Below are positions 7,513 to 15,073 of a stretch of DNA of 23,806 nucleotides, one piece after another (within the stretch, counting starts at the first letter, position 1; each line of letters begins with the position of its first letter). The stretch lies in contig USSF01000036.1 of the NCBI GenBank assembly GCA_900557405.1, forward strand, positions 1 to 23,806. The letters are read 5' to 3'. The notes under the pieces were generated by a model. That model was not told the origin of the DNA. It was given only the letters and a program-made list of their open reading frames with translations, and ran no database searches. The stretch comes from an uncultured Prevotella sp. (GTDB lineage Bacteria; Bacteroidota; Bacteroidia; Bacteroidales; Bacteroidaceae). Both the position numbers and the translations under genes were made by a program.

Positions 7513-8619
7513 ATGCTGGAAAAAGAAATAACCTTCGACAGGTTTGTCCGCATCCTCGGCGTCGTTCTCATCACGGGCGGCGTGTTGTATATGATAAATT
7601 ATCTGAGCGGAGTGCTGCTGCCGTTCTTCGTGGCATGGCTGCTTGCATACCTGCTCTATCCGCTGGTGAAGTTCGTGCAATACAGGCTGCACGTGCCCAC
7701 GAGGGCGCTCTCCATCATCGTCAGTCTGGTGTTCGTGCTGGCAATCATCGCCGGAGTGTTCTGGCTCATCATACCGCCGATGCTCGAACAGTTCGAGAAG
7801 CTCGGCGACGTGGTCTCGCAGTATATCCGGCAGGGCACGAACGGCGAGAGCTTCCAGGCCACCGTGCAGCAATGGCTGCACCAGAACCGCGAAGCCATAG
7901 AACAGGTATTCAGGCGCAAGGACGTGACGGACGCGATAAAGAACGCCATGCCGAAGCTCTTCAGCGTATTGGGACAGACGGCAAGCGTCATCCTGAGCAT
8001 CGTGGCATCGCTCATCACGCTGCTCTATATGTTCTTCATCCTGCTCGACTACGAATATCTCACGACCAACTGGATAAAGATTTTCCCAAAGAAGCTGCGC
8101 CCCTTCTGGCAATCGCTCATGCAGGACGTGGAGAAGGAGCTGAACAACTACATCCGCGGACAGTCGCTCGTGGCGCTCATCATGGGCATCCTCTTCTGCA
8201 TCGGATTCACGATCATCGACTTCCCGATGGCGATTGGTCTCGGAATACTTATCGGAATAATGGACCTCGTGCCGTATCTGCACACCTTCGCCCTTATCCC
8301 CACGGCTTTTCTCGCACTGCTCAAGGCTGCCGACACGGGACAGAACTTCTGGATAATCTTTGCTGGAGCATTCGCCGTGTTCTGCGTCGTGCAGGTAATC
8401 ATTGATATGGTGGTGACGCCGAAGGTGATGGGCAAGGCGATGGGACTGAACCCCGCTATCCTCCTGCTCGCCCTGTCCGTATGGGGCGCGCTGCTCGGAT
8501 TCATCGGACTCATCGTCGCACTGCCGCTCACCACTATCCTCATCGCCTACTACCAGCGCTACGTGACCAAAGACAAGGCCAAGGCACCGGCGGCAATCAC
8601 GGAAGAGAAGAAAGACTGA
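7513..8619 (+). CDS. AI-2E family transporter (PerM/TqsA-like permease)
   Basis: 368 residues. The family layout is present: two N-terminal helices (about 10-55, containing LLPFFVAWLLAYLLYPLVK), a third near 67-90, a large soluble segment (about 90-145), then a block of C-terminal helices. Conserved pieces include YIRGQSLVALIMG, IDFPMAIGLGILIGIMDLVPY, a DMVVTPKVMGKAMGLNP stretch, and LGFIGLIVALPL. Members export varied substrates (AI-2 in TqsA, possibly ions or other small molecules elsewhere), so the substrate here is unknown. A TTG two codons upstream (7507) is in frame, but the ATG at 7513 starting MLEKEITFDRFVR is preferred. Same strand as tdk. Confidence 0.9.
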   Translation: MLEKEITFDRFVRILGVVLITGGVLYMINYLSGVLLPFFVAWLLAYLLYPLVKFVQYRLHVPTRALSIIVSLVFVLAIIAGVFWLIIPPMLEQFEKLGDVVSQYIRQGTNGESFQATVQQWLHQNREAIEQVFRRKDVTDAIKNAMPKLFSVLGQTASVILSIVASLITLLYMFFILLDYEYLTTNWIKIFPKKLRPFWQSLMQDVEKELNNYIRGQSLVALIMGILFCIGFTIIDFPMAIGLGILIGIMDLVPYLHTFALIPTAFLALLKAADTGQNFWIIFAGAFAVFCVVQVIIDMVVTPKVMGKAMGLNPAILLLALSVWGALLGFIGLIVALPLTTILIAYYQRYVTKDKAKAPAAITEEKKD

Positions 8620-8640
8620 CTCCGGATGCGGTTCTTATCT

Positions 8641-8709
8641 CGGGCGACCCGCAGAAAAAGGTCAGGAATCAGCCGGAGAAAGTCCCCTTACTGACCTCAG
8701 ATTCGCCCG
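8641..8709. repeat. Nested inverted repeat after the permease gene
   Basis: Outer arms CGGGCGA (8641-8647) and TCGCCCG (8703-8709) enclose inner arms AGGTCAG (8659-8665) and CTGACCT (8691-8697). No adjacent T-run. It could be a weak 3' end structure of the permease mRNA. Confidence 0.55.
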
Positions 8710-8730
8710 GATTATGAACTTTTAACAAAA

Positions 8731-8935
8731 GTACCAAAAGAGTGAAGCATCCTGGTACCAAGAGTACCAGATAGCTGCACCAACAGTACCAGATAGCTGC
8801 ACCAACAGTACCAGATAGCTGGACCAACAGTATCTGACTGCTGCACCAACAGTGCCAGCACCATTGCACCAAAGGTGCAGCACCCTTGCACCAACAGTAT
8901 CCGACAGCGATACCGACAGCAAACCATAGCTTCAT
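8731..8935. repeat. 22-bp tandem repeat (minisatellite), about eight to nine diverging copies
   Basis: Copies begin with ACCA at 8757, 8779, 8801, 8823, 8845, 8868, 8890 and 8912, a 22-bp period with one 23-bp step; a decayed copy starts at 8733. The unit is roughly ACCAACAGTACCAGATAGCTGC. Copies 2 to 3 are identical and divergence grows toward the right. The period is not a multiple of three and no start codon or codon pattern supports coding, although short minus-strand frames happen to stay open. Confidence 0.9.
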
Positions 8936-8944
8936 GAAACAGAA

Positions 8945-8995
8945 AGTCCGGCAAAGCAGAAAGGATTACGCTTCTGCTTTGCCGGACTCTTGTTT
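8945..8995. terminator. Strong bidirectional terminator, 17-bp perfect stem
   Basis: AGTCCGGCAAAGCAGAA (8945-8961) pairs perfectly with TTCTGCTTTGCCGGACT (8972-8988) around a 10-nt loop. It is followed by CTTGTTTTTCC on the plus strand and TTCTGTTTC on the minus strand. It separates the plus-strand permease gene from the minus-strand porin operon. Confidence 0.85.
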
Positions 8996-9033
8996 TTCCT
9001 TCGGTCGATTCCCTGTCTGCGGAATCCCTCCTC

Positions 9034-10188
9034 CTACATGAACAGCGAGAACGCCATCCACATCAGGTGGGCGCATATCGCCGCAACGAATCCTCCACAC
9101 GTATGGGCGAGGATAGCTTTCGGCGTGAGGTCGCGGTAGCCCAGGGAGTCGAGCATCGCGGTATGTGTGCTCAGGAATCCGCTCCAGCACATACCGATTG
9201 CCGTGAACACGGCGATGGCGTTGTCGTCAATCCATCCGTTTTCGATGAAGTTAGGTATCAGGCTCAATGACGCTCCCACAGCTCCAAGCGCCGTGATAGG
9301 GAAAGCAACAAGATGCGGGTCATGGAAACCGAAAAGCCATTCGAAGATGAAGTCCACCTTGTTGGCAAGCCACGGCAGGAGTTCCACGCCCTGATAAGCG
9401 GCGCCGTCGTACACGCCCTGTGCATTAGGACCGAACGTGAGAATCATCACGAAGGTGGAGATTATCAATACACCGGGGATGATGGCCACGCCTACCTCCA
9501 CACCGCTCTTTCCGCCATCAAGCAGGGCATCAAGCAGACGGATGAACAGGGTCTTCTCTGATTTCTTCTCCTCCGGACTCTCCTCTTCCTCCAGTTCGCT
9601 CTCATCCACAGCATTCTCCGTGGCATACTGCGGATATGCCTTCAACACGAAGTGCTGCATGAGTCTCGTGGAGCACACGCAGCCGCAGCACGCGCCGAGC
9701 AGACCGACGAGCGGTGCGGCATAGAAGCCCTTGCCCATCATGAATACCATGACAAGGAGTCCCATACCGAACGCCGTTCCGAAATTGGTGAGCGAAATGA
9801 ACTGGTATTTCTTGAAGTAGCTCGCAAAGCGCTTGTCATGGGCGAGCGAGATAATCGCAGGGTTGTCCGAAAGGAACGTCATCACGGCTCCGAGCGATGT
9901 CACGCCCGGCAGGTTGAACACCGGCCTCATCAGCGGGCGCAGCACCCTTTCGAGCAGGTTCACCACGCCGAACTCCATGAACACCCTTCCTATCGCTCCC
10001 GTTATGACGCAGATACTCATGAGGTAGAACACCGTATAGAGCAGCAGGTCGTGTGCCGTCTTCATTATCGTGTTGAGCATATTGGGAAGTCCCATCTCAT
10101 AGCCCAGATAGCCGAACAGACCTGCCACAATCAGAAGACAGGCGCAGCCGTTAGGAAGAATATTGATTTTCTTCATGAATCTTATCAT
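9034..10188 (-). CDS. Nucleoside-recognition (gate) domain inner-membrane protein
   Basis: 384 residues, polytopic, with roughly ten hydrophobic helices. The centre carries an acidic hydrophilic loop, DESELEEEESPEEKKSEK, at about 195-212. Two similar halves, each with a FLSDNPAIISLAHDKRF or IAVFTAIGMCWSGFLSTH type motif, resemble the gate domain found in nucleoside transporters, the SpoIIM/SpmA group and YjiH-like proteins. The substrate is unknown. It is the second gene of an operon with a porin-like outer-membrane protein 31 bp upstream, which suggests an outer and inner membrane pair for one solute; that is inference from context. The start could also be the ATG four codons later (MKKINILPNG). 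Confidence 0.8.
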   Translation of the reverse strand: MIRFMKKINILPNGCACLLIVAGLFGYLGYEMGLPNMLNTIMKTAHDLLLYTVFYLMSICVITGAIGRVFMEFGVVNLLERVLRPLMRPVFNLPGVTSLGAVMTFLSDNPAIISLAHDKRFASYFKKYQFISLTNFGTAFGMGLLVMVFMMGKGFYAAPLVGLLGACCGCVCSTRLMQHFVLKAYPQYATENAVDESELEEEESPEEKKSEKTLFIRLLDALLDGGKSGVEVGVAIIPGVLIISTFVMILTFGPNAQGVYDGAAYQGVELLPWLANKVDFIFEWLFGFHDPHLVAFPITALGAVGASLSLIPNFIENGWIDDNAIAVFTAIGMCWSGFLSTHTAMLDSLGYRDLTPKAILAHTCGGFVAAICAHLMWMAFSLFM

Positions 10189-10219
10189 TTTTATACGTTA
10201 TGACTTCTTTTTTCCGCTA

Positions 10220-11239
10220 TCAGTTCTTGCTGTATCTGAAGAGATTCAGCTTGGCGCTCACTCCCACCTGCACCGTCAGCTTGTCGTCTACCATCCTGCC
10301 GTTGGGGTTGCCGTTCTTGCCCGTAGTGTGGGCCACGCCGAGGTTCAGCCTCACGTCTTCCTTGCCCTTGATGGGCCAGAACTCCAAACCGCCCGCCACC
10401 GTGGTCAGCTCCGTGCCGTCCATCACGCATTTGTCGGCATCCGTCCCTGCGTGGTTCACGTCGTAAGTCACCTTGCCGTAGAGGCTCAGCTTCGAGACGG
10501 GTCTGTATTTCAGCTCCGCCATCACCGAACAGTCCTTGAAGAAATACGTCTGGTGGTTCGCGGCCCTGTTCATATAGTCAAGTTCCAGTGCGAACCTGCC
10601 GATATCGAAGTGGTTGCCCAGGGCGATATACGAGATATACTTGTCCGGCGCATACTCCATCATGTTCAGGGAGTACAGGGTTTTCCAGAATCCGTGGTTG
10701 CCCGTCCAATAAAGGTTGTAGGCATACATGTCATGTCTGTCCGGCTGGCGGAACGGGCTCTCGCTGAACTGGAGCGTCAGCTTGTCGTTGCGCGAATGGT
10801 AAGCGGTGCTCGCACCGAACTGGTAGCATCCTATATTATACCAATACTCCGAAGCCGTGTAGATATCCATCGGAGTGCGGTCGTATTCAAACCCTCCGAT
10901 CAGCAGAACCTGCTTACCGCCCTCGATGCTCCAGTGCTCCGTAGGCTTGTAGGTGATATACACCCATGCCGTGGCATCAAAGAAATTGTTGTTTTCGATT
11001 TTCCTGTTCAGCATCTGGCGCCAGGCATAAGAGAATCCCTTGCCGATATTGCCATAGACAGAAAGGTCAAGATAGTCGCCCTTCATTCCCGAATTGGCAT
11101 GTTGCACCTCACTGCCTATTCTATCATTGATATAAGACGCTCTTCCAGACAGGTCTACATTCACCGTTGGTGAGTCCTGGGCCTTGGTCTGAAGACTTAA
11201 CAAACTCATAATGCATATAGCCAATATGCCGTTTTTCAT
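10220..11239 (-). CDS. Porin-like outer-membrane beta-barrel protein (phosphate-selective porin O/P type)
   Basis: 339 residues. The signal peptide MKNGILAICIMSLLSLQTKA is cleaved before QDS. The mature chain is a run of alternating, aromatic-rich strands such as YLDLSVYGNIGKGFSYAWRQ, ATAWVYITYKPTEHWSIEGG, KQVLLIGGFEYD and LELDYMNRAANHQTYFF, ending in paired strands KLTVQVGVSAKLNLFRY. This fits a 14-18-stranded trimeric porin of the OprO/OprP-like superfamily; ion specificity cannot be read from it. It is first in the operon with the gate-domain membrane protein, with a good promoter 37 bp upstream. Confidence 0.8.
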   Translation of the reverse strand: MKNGILAICIMSLLSLQTKAQDSPTVNVDLSGRASYINDRIGSEVQHANSGMKGDYLDLSVYGNIGKGFSYAWRQMLNRKIENNNFFDATAWVYITYKPTEHWSIEGGKQVLLIGGFEYDRTPMDIYTASEYWYNIGCYQFGASTAYHSRNDKLTLQFSESPFRQPDRHDMYAYNLYWTGNHGFWKTLYSLNMMEYAPDKYISYIALGNHFDIGRFALELDYMNRAANHQTYFFKDCSVMAELKYRPVSKLSLYGKVTYDVNHAGTDADKCVMDGTELTTVAGGLEFWPIKGKEDVRLNLGVAHTTGKNGNPNGRMVDDKLTVQVGVSAKLNLFRYSKN

Positions 11240-11275
11240 AAAAATGTTTTAATAAAAGGTTATACAAGTACGGTG

Positions 11276-11305
11276 CAAATGTACAACAAAAACCTTTACC
11301 GACAA
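11276..11305 (-). promoter_or_regulatory. Promoter of the porin operon
   Basis: Minus-strand TACATTTG (11276-11283) preceded, 19 bp upstream, by TTG (11303-11305). Leader of about 35 nt. The region 11306-11441 between this and the tRNA promoter holds no gene that I can see. Confidence 0.7.
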
Positions 11306-11441
11306 TAAGAAAACGCTAAAAATCTATGATATTTATTCAATTATCATGCAGTGCGCCTTACAAAAAGTCTAATTCCTGCCCGCCACATCCCCACCTCCTC
11401 CACCGCTGAAAGCCCCTTCGCGATAAAAAACGCACGAAAAA

Positions 11442-11473
11442 TTTGGTAGTATCACAAAAAAGCCGTACCTTTG
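11442..11473 (+). promoter_or_regulatory. Promoter of tRNA-Lys (TTTG-N20-TACCTTTG)
   Basis: TTTG (11442-11445), 20 bp, TACCTTTG (11466-11473), then 30 bp to the mature tRNA 5' end. Confidence 0.8.
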
Positions 11474-11503
11474 CACACGCTTTTAGGAAACAAGCATTTT
11501 GGA

Positions 11504-11576
11504 GATCCGCTAGCTCAGTTGGTAGAGCACAACACTTTTAATGTTGGGGTCTTGGGTTCGAACCCCAAGCGGATCA
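11504..11576 (+). tRNA. tRNA-Lys (anticodon UUU)
   Basis: A complete 73-nt cloverleaf. The acceptor stem GATCCGC/GCGGATC is perfect, with discriminator A. The D-stem is GCTC/GAGC. The anticodon stem CAACA/TGTTG carries the loop CTTTTAA with anticodon TTT at 11537-11539. The T-arm is TTGGGTTCGAACCCCAA. CCA is not encoded. The tyrosine integrase gene lies about 410 bp downstream, and phage-type genes follow. The 3' half of this gene is therefore the likely attachment site, leaving the tRNA intact. Confidence 0.97.
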
Positions 11577-11580
11577 CTTG

Positions 11581-11671
11581 GATTCCAACGGAATCACTTT
11601 GTGACCCCATGCGGGTCACATCGGAACAAAACAACGTCAAAGAGGATTCTACTTCGGTAGTATCCTCTTTG
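11581..11671 (+). terminator. Three successive hairpins after tRNA-Lys, the last a likely terminator
   Basis: GATTC-caacg-GAATC (11581-11595), TGTGACCC-catgc-GGGTCACA (11600-11620) and CAAAGAGGAT-T-CTAC-TTCG-GTAG-T-ATCCTCTTTG (11638-11671). The third has a UUCG tetraloop and is followed by TTGCTTATAT, so it is the best candidate for ending the tRNA transcript. The first two may be processing signals or part of the attachment region. Confidence 0.65.
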
Positions 11672-11811
11672 TTGCTTATATACAGTTAGTTACAAGCGAG
11701 TAATTTGAAATTCAGACAGTTATTTAGAGGACGAGCGTAATGTCTAATTAACGCAGCGGATTTGAACCTGGTGCTTTGATGATGACATAACGGGACACAA
11801 CGATACATAAA

Positions 11812-11875
11812 TGTGTGACACTTTGTGTGACACTTTTCTGAAATGTGTGACACTTCTTAAAAATGTGATACACTT
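11812..11875 (+). promoter_or_regulatory. Four 12-bp direct repeats TGTGTGACACTT, candidate integrase arm-type sites
   Basis: TGTGTGACACTT is exact at 11812-11823, 11824-11835 and 11844-11855; a fourth, TGTGATACACTT, at 11864-11875 has two changes. Start-to-start spacing is 12, 20 and 20 bp. Each contains a small palindrome, GTGT-G-ACAC. The position between tRNA attachment site and integrase gene is where arm-binding sites or an autoregulatory operator are expected. Function is inferred, the repeats are seen. Confidence 0.75.
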
Positions 11876-11913
11876 TCAGCCACTAAATAGCTGAAATTGG
11901 CAAGATAGCCAAT
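11874..11913. promoter_or_regulatory. Two abutting hairpins in the integrase leader
   Basis: TTTCAGC (11874-11880) pairs with GCTGAAA (11890-11896), and ATTGGC (11896-11901) pairs with GCCAAT (11908-11913), sharing one base. They lie between the direct repeats and the integrase ATG at 11987. No TAnnTTTG promoter box was found for the integrase; these may be part of an operator or excisionase site. Confidence 0.5.
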
Positions 11914-11986
11914 TAAAAATTGTTAAACTCCCATTATTCTCATCTCCTCCACTTATTTGTCCGCTGTACTAAAACCTACTTTAACA

Positions 11987-13141
11987 ATGAAGAAGGAATT
12001 GGTAGAGGTCGTCTTCGACCGTAGAAAAAACTCCGAGAAGAGGGGTTACGGATTTTTGGAAGTGCAAGTTTATCTTGGACGTGCCACTCGTAAATACATT
12101 ATGATTGGCAAGTATTCACCTGACGACTGGCAAGCAGCAGCAGCTTCGCCCGAAACACAAGCTCTGGTAGCGAAGTGTAAGAAAATCATTGCTGCGATGG
12201 ACGTTCTTGATGAAGAGCGTACCTACGACAATTTCATGTATCACTTTAATGGCGAAGAAAAGAAGCCAAAGGTGGAAGTAAAGGAGGTGCAGCCAAAAGA
12301 GCCGGAGAAAAGTGGAAAGAGCTTTCTCGACTTTATGGAGGAAGCTCTCGCCAATGAAGATTTGCGCGAAGGCACACGCAAGCACAAGATTTGTGCCATT
12401 GAAACCGTGCGCACATTCGGTAAACTCAACACCTATGGCGACTTGACTCCGAAGAACATCATCGCCTTTGACAACTGGCTCCATGATGGCACCCGTACCG
12501 ATGTGACGTGTTACGGCTACCACAAGAAAATCCACAAGTGGGTTCGCCAACTTTATCAGATGGGCGAAATTCCACAGGATCCTTATCAAGTGGTGACGTT
12601 GAAGCGAGGCAAGTGCCGTGAACGTGAACCGCTCACCGAGCTTGAACTGAAGCTCATGCGCAACTACAAGTTCGAGGGCAAGCTTGCCAGGGTGCGTGAC
12701 CTCTTCATCTTCGCAGCCTACACTGGTCTGTCGTTCTGCGACACACAGACCTTCGACTTCGAGAGCATGACGAAGAAGGAGGGCAAGATGTACTACATCG
12801 ATGGTAGCCGTATCAAGACCGATACGAAGTTCTTCACGCCTATCCTCTCTCCTGCGATGAAGGTGCTTGAGAAGTACGACTATCAACTGCCTAAGATAAG
12901 CAATCAGAAAGCCAACGACTACCTTCATGTGATACAGATGGAGCTGCACTTCAGGCAGAAGTTGACTTTCCACGTTGCCCGCCACTCCTTCGCTACAATG
13001 GCATTGGCTCACGATGTGCCTATAGAGAATGTGGCTCGTATGCTTGGGCACCAGGACATCAAGACCACACAGATTTATGCCAAGGTGCTGCGCACCACCA
13101 TCGAGCGCCATGCCACAGCCCTGCAGCGTTCAATCAGCTAA
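11987..13141 (+). CDS. Tyrosine-type site-specific integrase, Bacteroidales family
   Basis: 384 residues from the ATG at 11987; an upstream TTG at 11957 is in frame but would add an unconserved leader. Layout: an N-terminal arm-binding domain (1-75), a Lys/Glu-rich linker (85-110), a core-binding SAM-like domain (about 112-205) and the catalytic domain (215-384). Catalytic residues visible are Lys277 in SRIKTD, the HVARHS box (His329, Arg332), His355 in MLGHQD and the nucleophile Tyr364 in TTQIYAKV. At the usual Arg-I site the protein reads YTGLSFCD, with Ser249 in place of arginine, as reported for IntDOT of CTnDOT; Arg235 or Arg237 upstream may compensate. It probably integrates the element at the adjacent tRNA-Lys gene. 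Its last 12 bp overlap the tail-tip gene tail to tail. Confidence 0.93.
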   Translation: MKKELVEVVFDRRKNSEKRGYGFLEVQVYLGRATRKYIMIGKYSPDDWQAAAASPETQALVAKCKKIIAAMDVLDEERTYDNFMYHFNGEEKKPKVEVKEVQPKEPEKSGKSFLDFMEEALANEDLREGTRKHKICAIETVRTFGKLNTYGDLTPKNIIAFDNWLHDGTRTDVTCYGYHKKIHKWVRQLYQMGEIPQDPYQVVTLKRGKCREREPLTELELKLMRNYKFEGKLARVRDLFIFAAYTGLSFCDTQTFDFESMTKKEGKMYYIDGSRIKTDTKFFTPILSPAMKVLEKYDYQLPKISNQKANDYLHVIQMELHFRQKLTFHVARHSFATMALAHDVPIENVARMLGHQDIKTTQIYAKVLRTTIERHATALQRSIS

Positions 13142-15055
13142 GACACGATAGAATATTCCCTTTAGTAACTGCGACTTTCCCGACTCATGGAAGGTGGCAG
13201 TTATTTTTTCGCATATATACCTCTGCCCACGTATGTAGAACAATGCACGAGGATTAGGTATTGTGTCAGAGAGGAAAGAGAAATGAAACTTCTGCTTTCC
13301 GTCAATCTTGTGCATTGACAAGCGCATAGAATTGGCTATGCCGTCTTTCAATCGCAAGGTGAATTGAGTTCTGTTATACCCAAACGAGTCAGTAACCTCC
13401 ACCTTATCTATTATAGGATGTGGCTGATTACCGCCGAAAAGATAATGTCCACTCCAAAAGCCGACATATATAACATCAAAGTATGCAGATGACTTCTCGG
13501 TTTCTCCTTTGCCAATCACATAGCTTGCAGTGCCTTGTGCCAAGTCTCCTGCATCATAGTCGACATCATCGTGATAGCGTACCGATGATAATTGCCCTTC
13601 ATTGTTCGGTCTTTGTCCTATGTAGATGCCAGAAGATGCAGAGCCAGAAGAGCCTGTACCGTCTTCCGATATAGTCCATGTTTCTCTACTGCCCAACTCT
13701 CCGCAGTCGAGAAACATACAATTGCCATACTTGTCGTCAGTACCCTCTATCCATGCAGGAACGATTTTCAGTTCAATATCGTCAGCATCATTATCAACAA
13801 AATAATCTCCGAACTGATTTACAGGCATCAGACGGTTATAATACTTGTACCACTTCATGCCATTATGCTTGCTGACAAATTCTGATTTGTAGCAGTACAT
13901 TATAAAATAGGTATCAATCTCCTTGCAATAAAACAGTCTGTTTCCGTCACTTCCAACTGGATAGCCACGGCTGAAAGACTCGCTGTATCCATGTCCGCTA
14001 TGCCCTGTAGACTTGTAATAACCGCTAATCTTCAACGTCATTGCCTTGTCAATCAATTCCCGAAATGTATCATAGACCAAAGCCTTTGACTTGTTGGCTC
14101 TTATAAACCAGTCGCACGAGTAATATGACCACAGAAGCGCATCATTATCAGCGTATTTCAAGTTAGCCGAAGCGATGTACTTGCTTTCATCTTCTTGCGA
14201 CACCTCTGTTGTGTAAGAGTCCATGACCTTGTTTAAGATTACCTCTCCTGCCGATTTTGCCAGACTATTAGAGAAATGAAACTCGATGCGCTTAGCCTTA
14301 TGGTTGATATCAAAATCTCCGAAAAGGAAGTTTTCAAGATGCTCAAAAAACTCGTTCAATGTCCAATGAGGCAATGCAATGGCAAAGTTCCACGCAGCCC
14401 ATGCAGCCGGAAGCGTATTGCAAATCAAGAGATATTTATATTGCGATTGCTCCAGTTCAGCAAAGTTCGCCTCATACCCCAATTGCGAACAAATACGCTT
14501 CAAGATATACAATAAGTATGGCTGGAACGAAAGAGTGCTTTTGACATTCTCGAAGCCAGTGATGAAATGAACAGATGTAGTAACAGCATTCTGCAGATTG
14601 CCGGAATAGTTGTTTACCCACGGCAACGGCACCCAGTTGTTCGTTGGATATGGTTTGAACGCTTCTGCTGCTATAAGATTATCGCGCTTGGTAGGATATC
14701 CCAAATCCATTTCATTGAGATAGATATCGTCAAACGTCTCATCAAAGTTCTGCTCACTGTGTCCCTCCAGAAACTGTGTCTTCACCTCCACGTCAGAAAT
14801 CTCCGTGATAGTGATGGAGCCAGACTTCAGGAAGGCACCGTCACGGATGTCGCAGTCAAACACCACCTTTGACTTGATAACATCCGCTCTGTGGATATGT
14901 CCGAAGATTGCAATGTTTCGTGCGCATCCCTTTAGTGGAAACGTAATTGTCAAGGTGTAGCTGTCGCTACCCGTAAACAGACGGTTCTCGAAGATGAAGT
15001 CAAACGAAGTGTTCTTCTTCAAAAAAGCTTGTTTGCCATTGATTATTATTTCCAT
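13130..15055 (-). CDS. Phage tail-tip/baseplate-like structural protein
   Basis: 641 residues from the ATG at 15055 (MEIIINGKQAFLKKNTSF); an ATG nine codons earlier (15082) is also in frame. The N-terminal 110 residues are beta-rich with FTGSDSYTLTITFPLKGCARN, and the C-terminus has RGQRYICEKITATFHESGKSQLLKG. This resembles distal tail proteins of Bacteroides prophages that follow the tape measure gene; I recognise it by layout and position rather than by a catalytic motif. A Gly/Ser-rich loop (GTGSSGSASSG) sits near residue 500. It is last in the minus-strand late module, starting 306 bp after the tape measure stop with a counter-oriented small gene between. Possible role: Dit/Tal-like hub; exact role unproven. 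Confidence 0.65.
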   Translation of the reverse strand: MEIIINGKQAFLKKNTSFDFIFENRLFTGSDSYTLTITFPLKGCARNIAIFGHIHRADVIKSKVVFDCDIRDGAFLKSGSITITEISDVEVKTQFLEGHSEQNFDETFDDIYLNEMDLGYPTKRDNLIAAEAFKPYPTNNWVPLPWVNNYSGNLQNAVTTSVHFITGFENVKSTLSFQPYLLYILKRICSQLGYEANFAELEQSQYKYLLICNTLPAAWAAWNFAIALPHWTLNEFFEHLENFLFGDFDINHKAKRIEFHFSNSLAKSAGEVILNKVMDSYTTEVSQEDESKYIASANLKYADNDALLWSYYSCDWFIRANKSKALVYDTFRELIDKAMTLKISGYYKSTGHSGHGYSESFSRGYPVGSDGNRLFYCKEIDTYFIMYCYKSEFVSKHNGMKWYKYYNRLMPVNQFGDYFVDNDADDIELKIVPAWIEGTDDKYGNCMFLDCGELGSRETWTISEDGTGSSGSASSGIYIGQRPNNEGQLSSVRYHDDVDYDAGDLAQGTASYVIGKGETEKSSAYFDVIYVGFWSGHYLFGGNQPHPIIDKVEVTDSFGYNRTQFTLRLKDGIANSMRLSMHKIDGKQKFHFSFLSDTIPNPRALFYIRGQRYICEKITATFHESGKSQLLKGIFYRVLAD

Positions 15056-15069
15056 TTTTATTACTTTTG
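15039..15069 (+). promoter_or_regulatory. Promoter of the small membrane gene, inside the tail-tip gene start
   Basis: TTG (15039-15041), 20 bp, TACTTTTG (15062-15069), a TAnnTTTG -7 box ending 4 bp before the ATG at 15074. The predicted transcript start coincides with the start codon. It overlaps the first codons of the tail-tip gene on the other strand. Confidence 0.7.
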
Positions 15070-15073
15070 CAAA

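Noticed and set aside
8731..8935. CRISPR array
   Set aside because: The 22-bp units are contiguous, with no unique spacers, and no cas gene is near.
11749..11775. Partial tRNA remnant (GCGGATTTGAACC-like string)
   Set aside because: It resembles a T-arm only over a few bases; the stem does not pair, and it does not match the tRNA-Lys 3' end.
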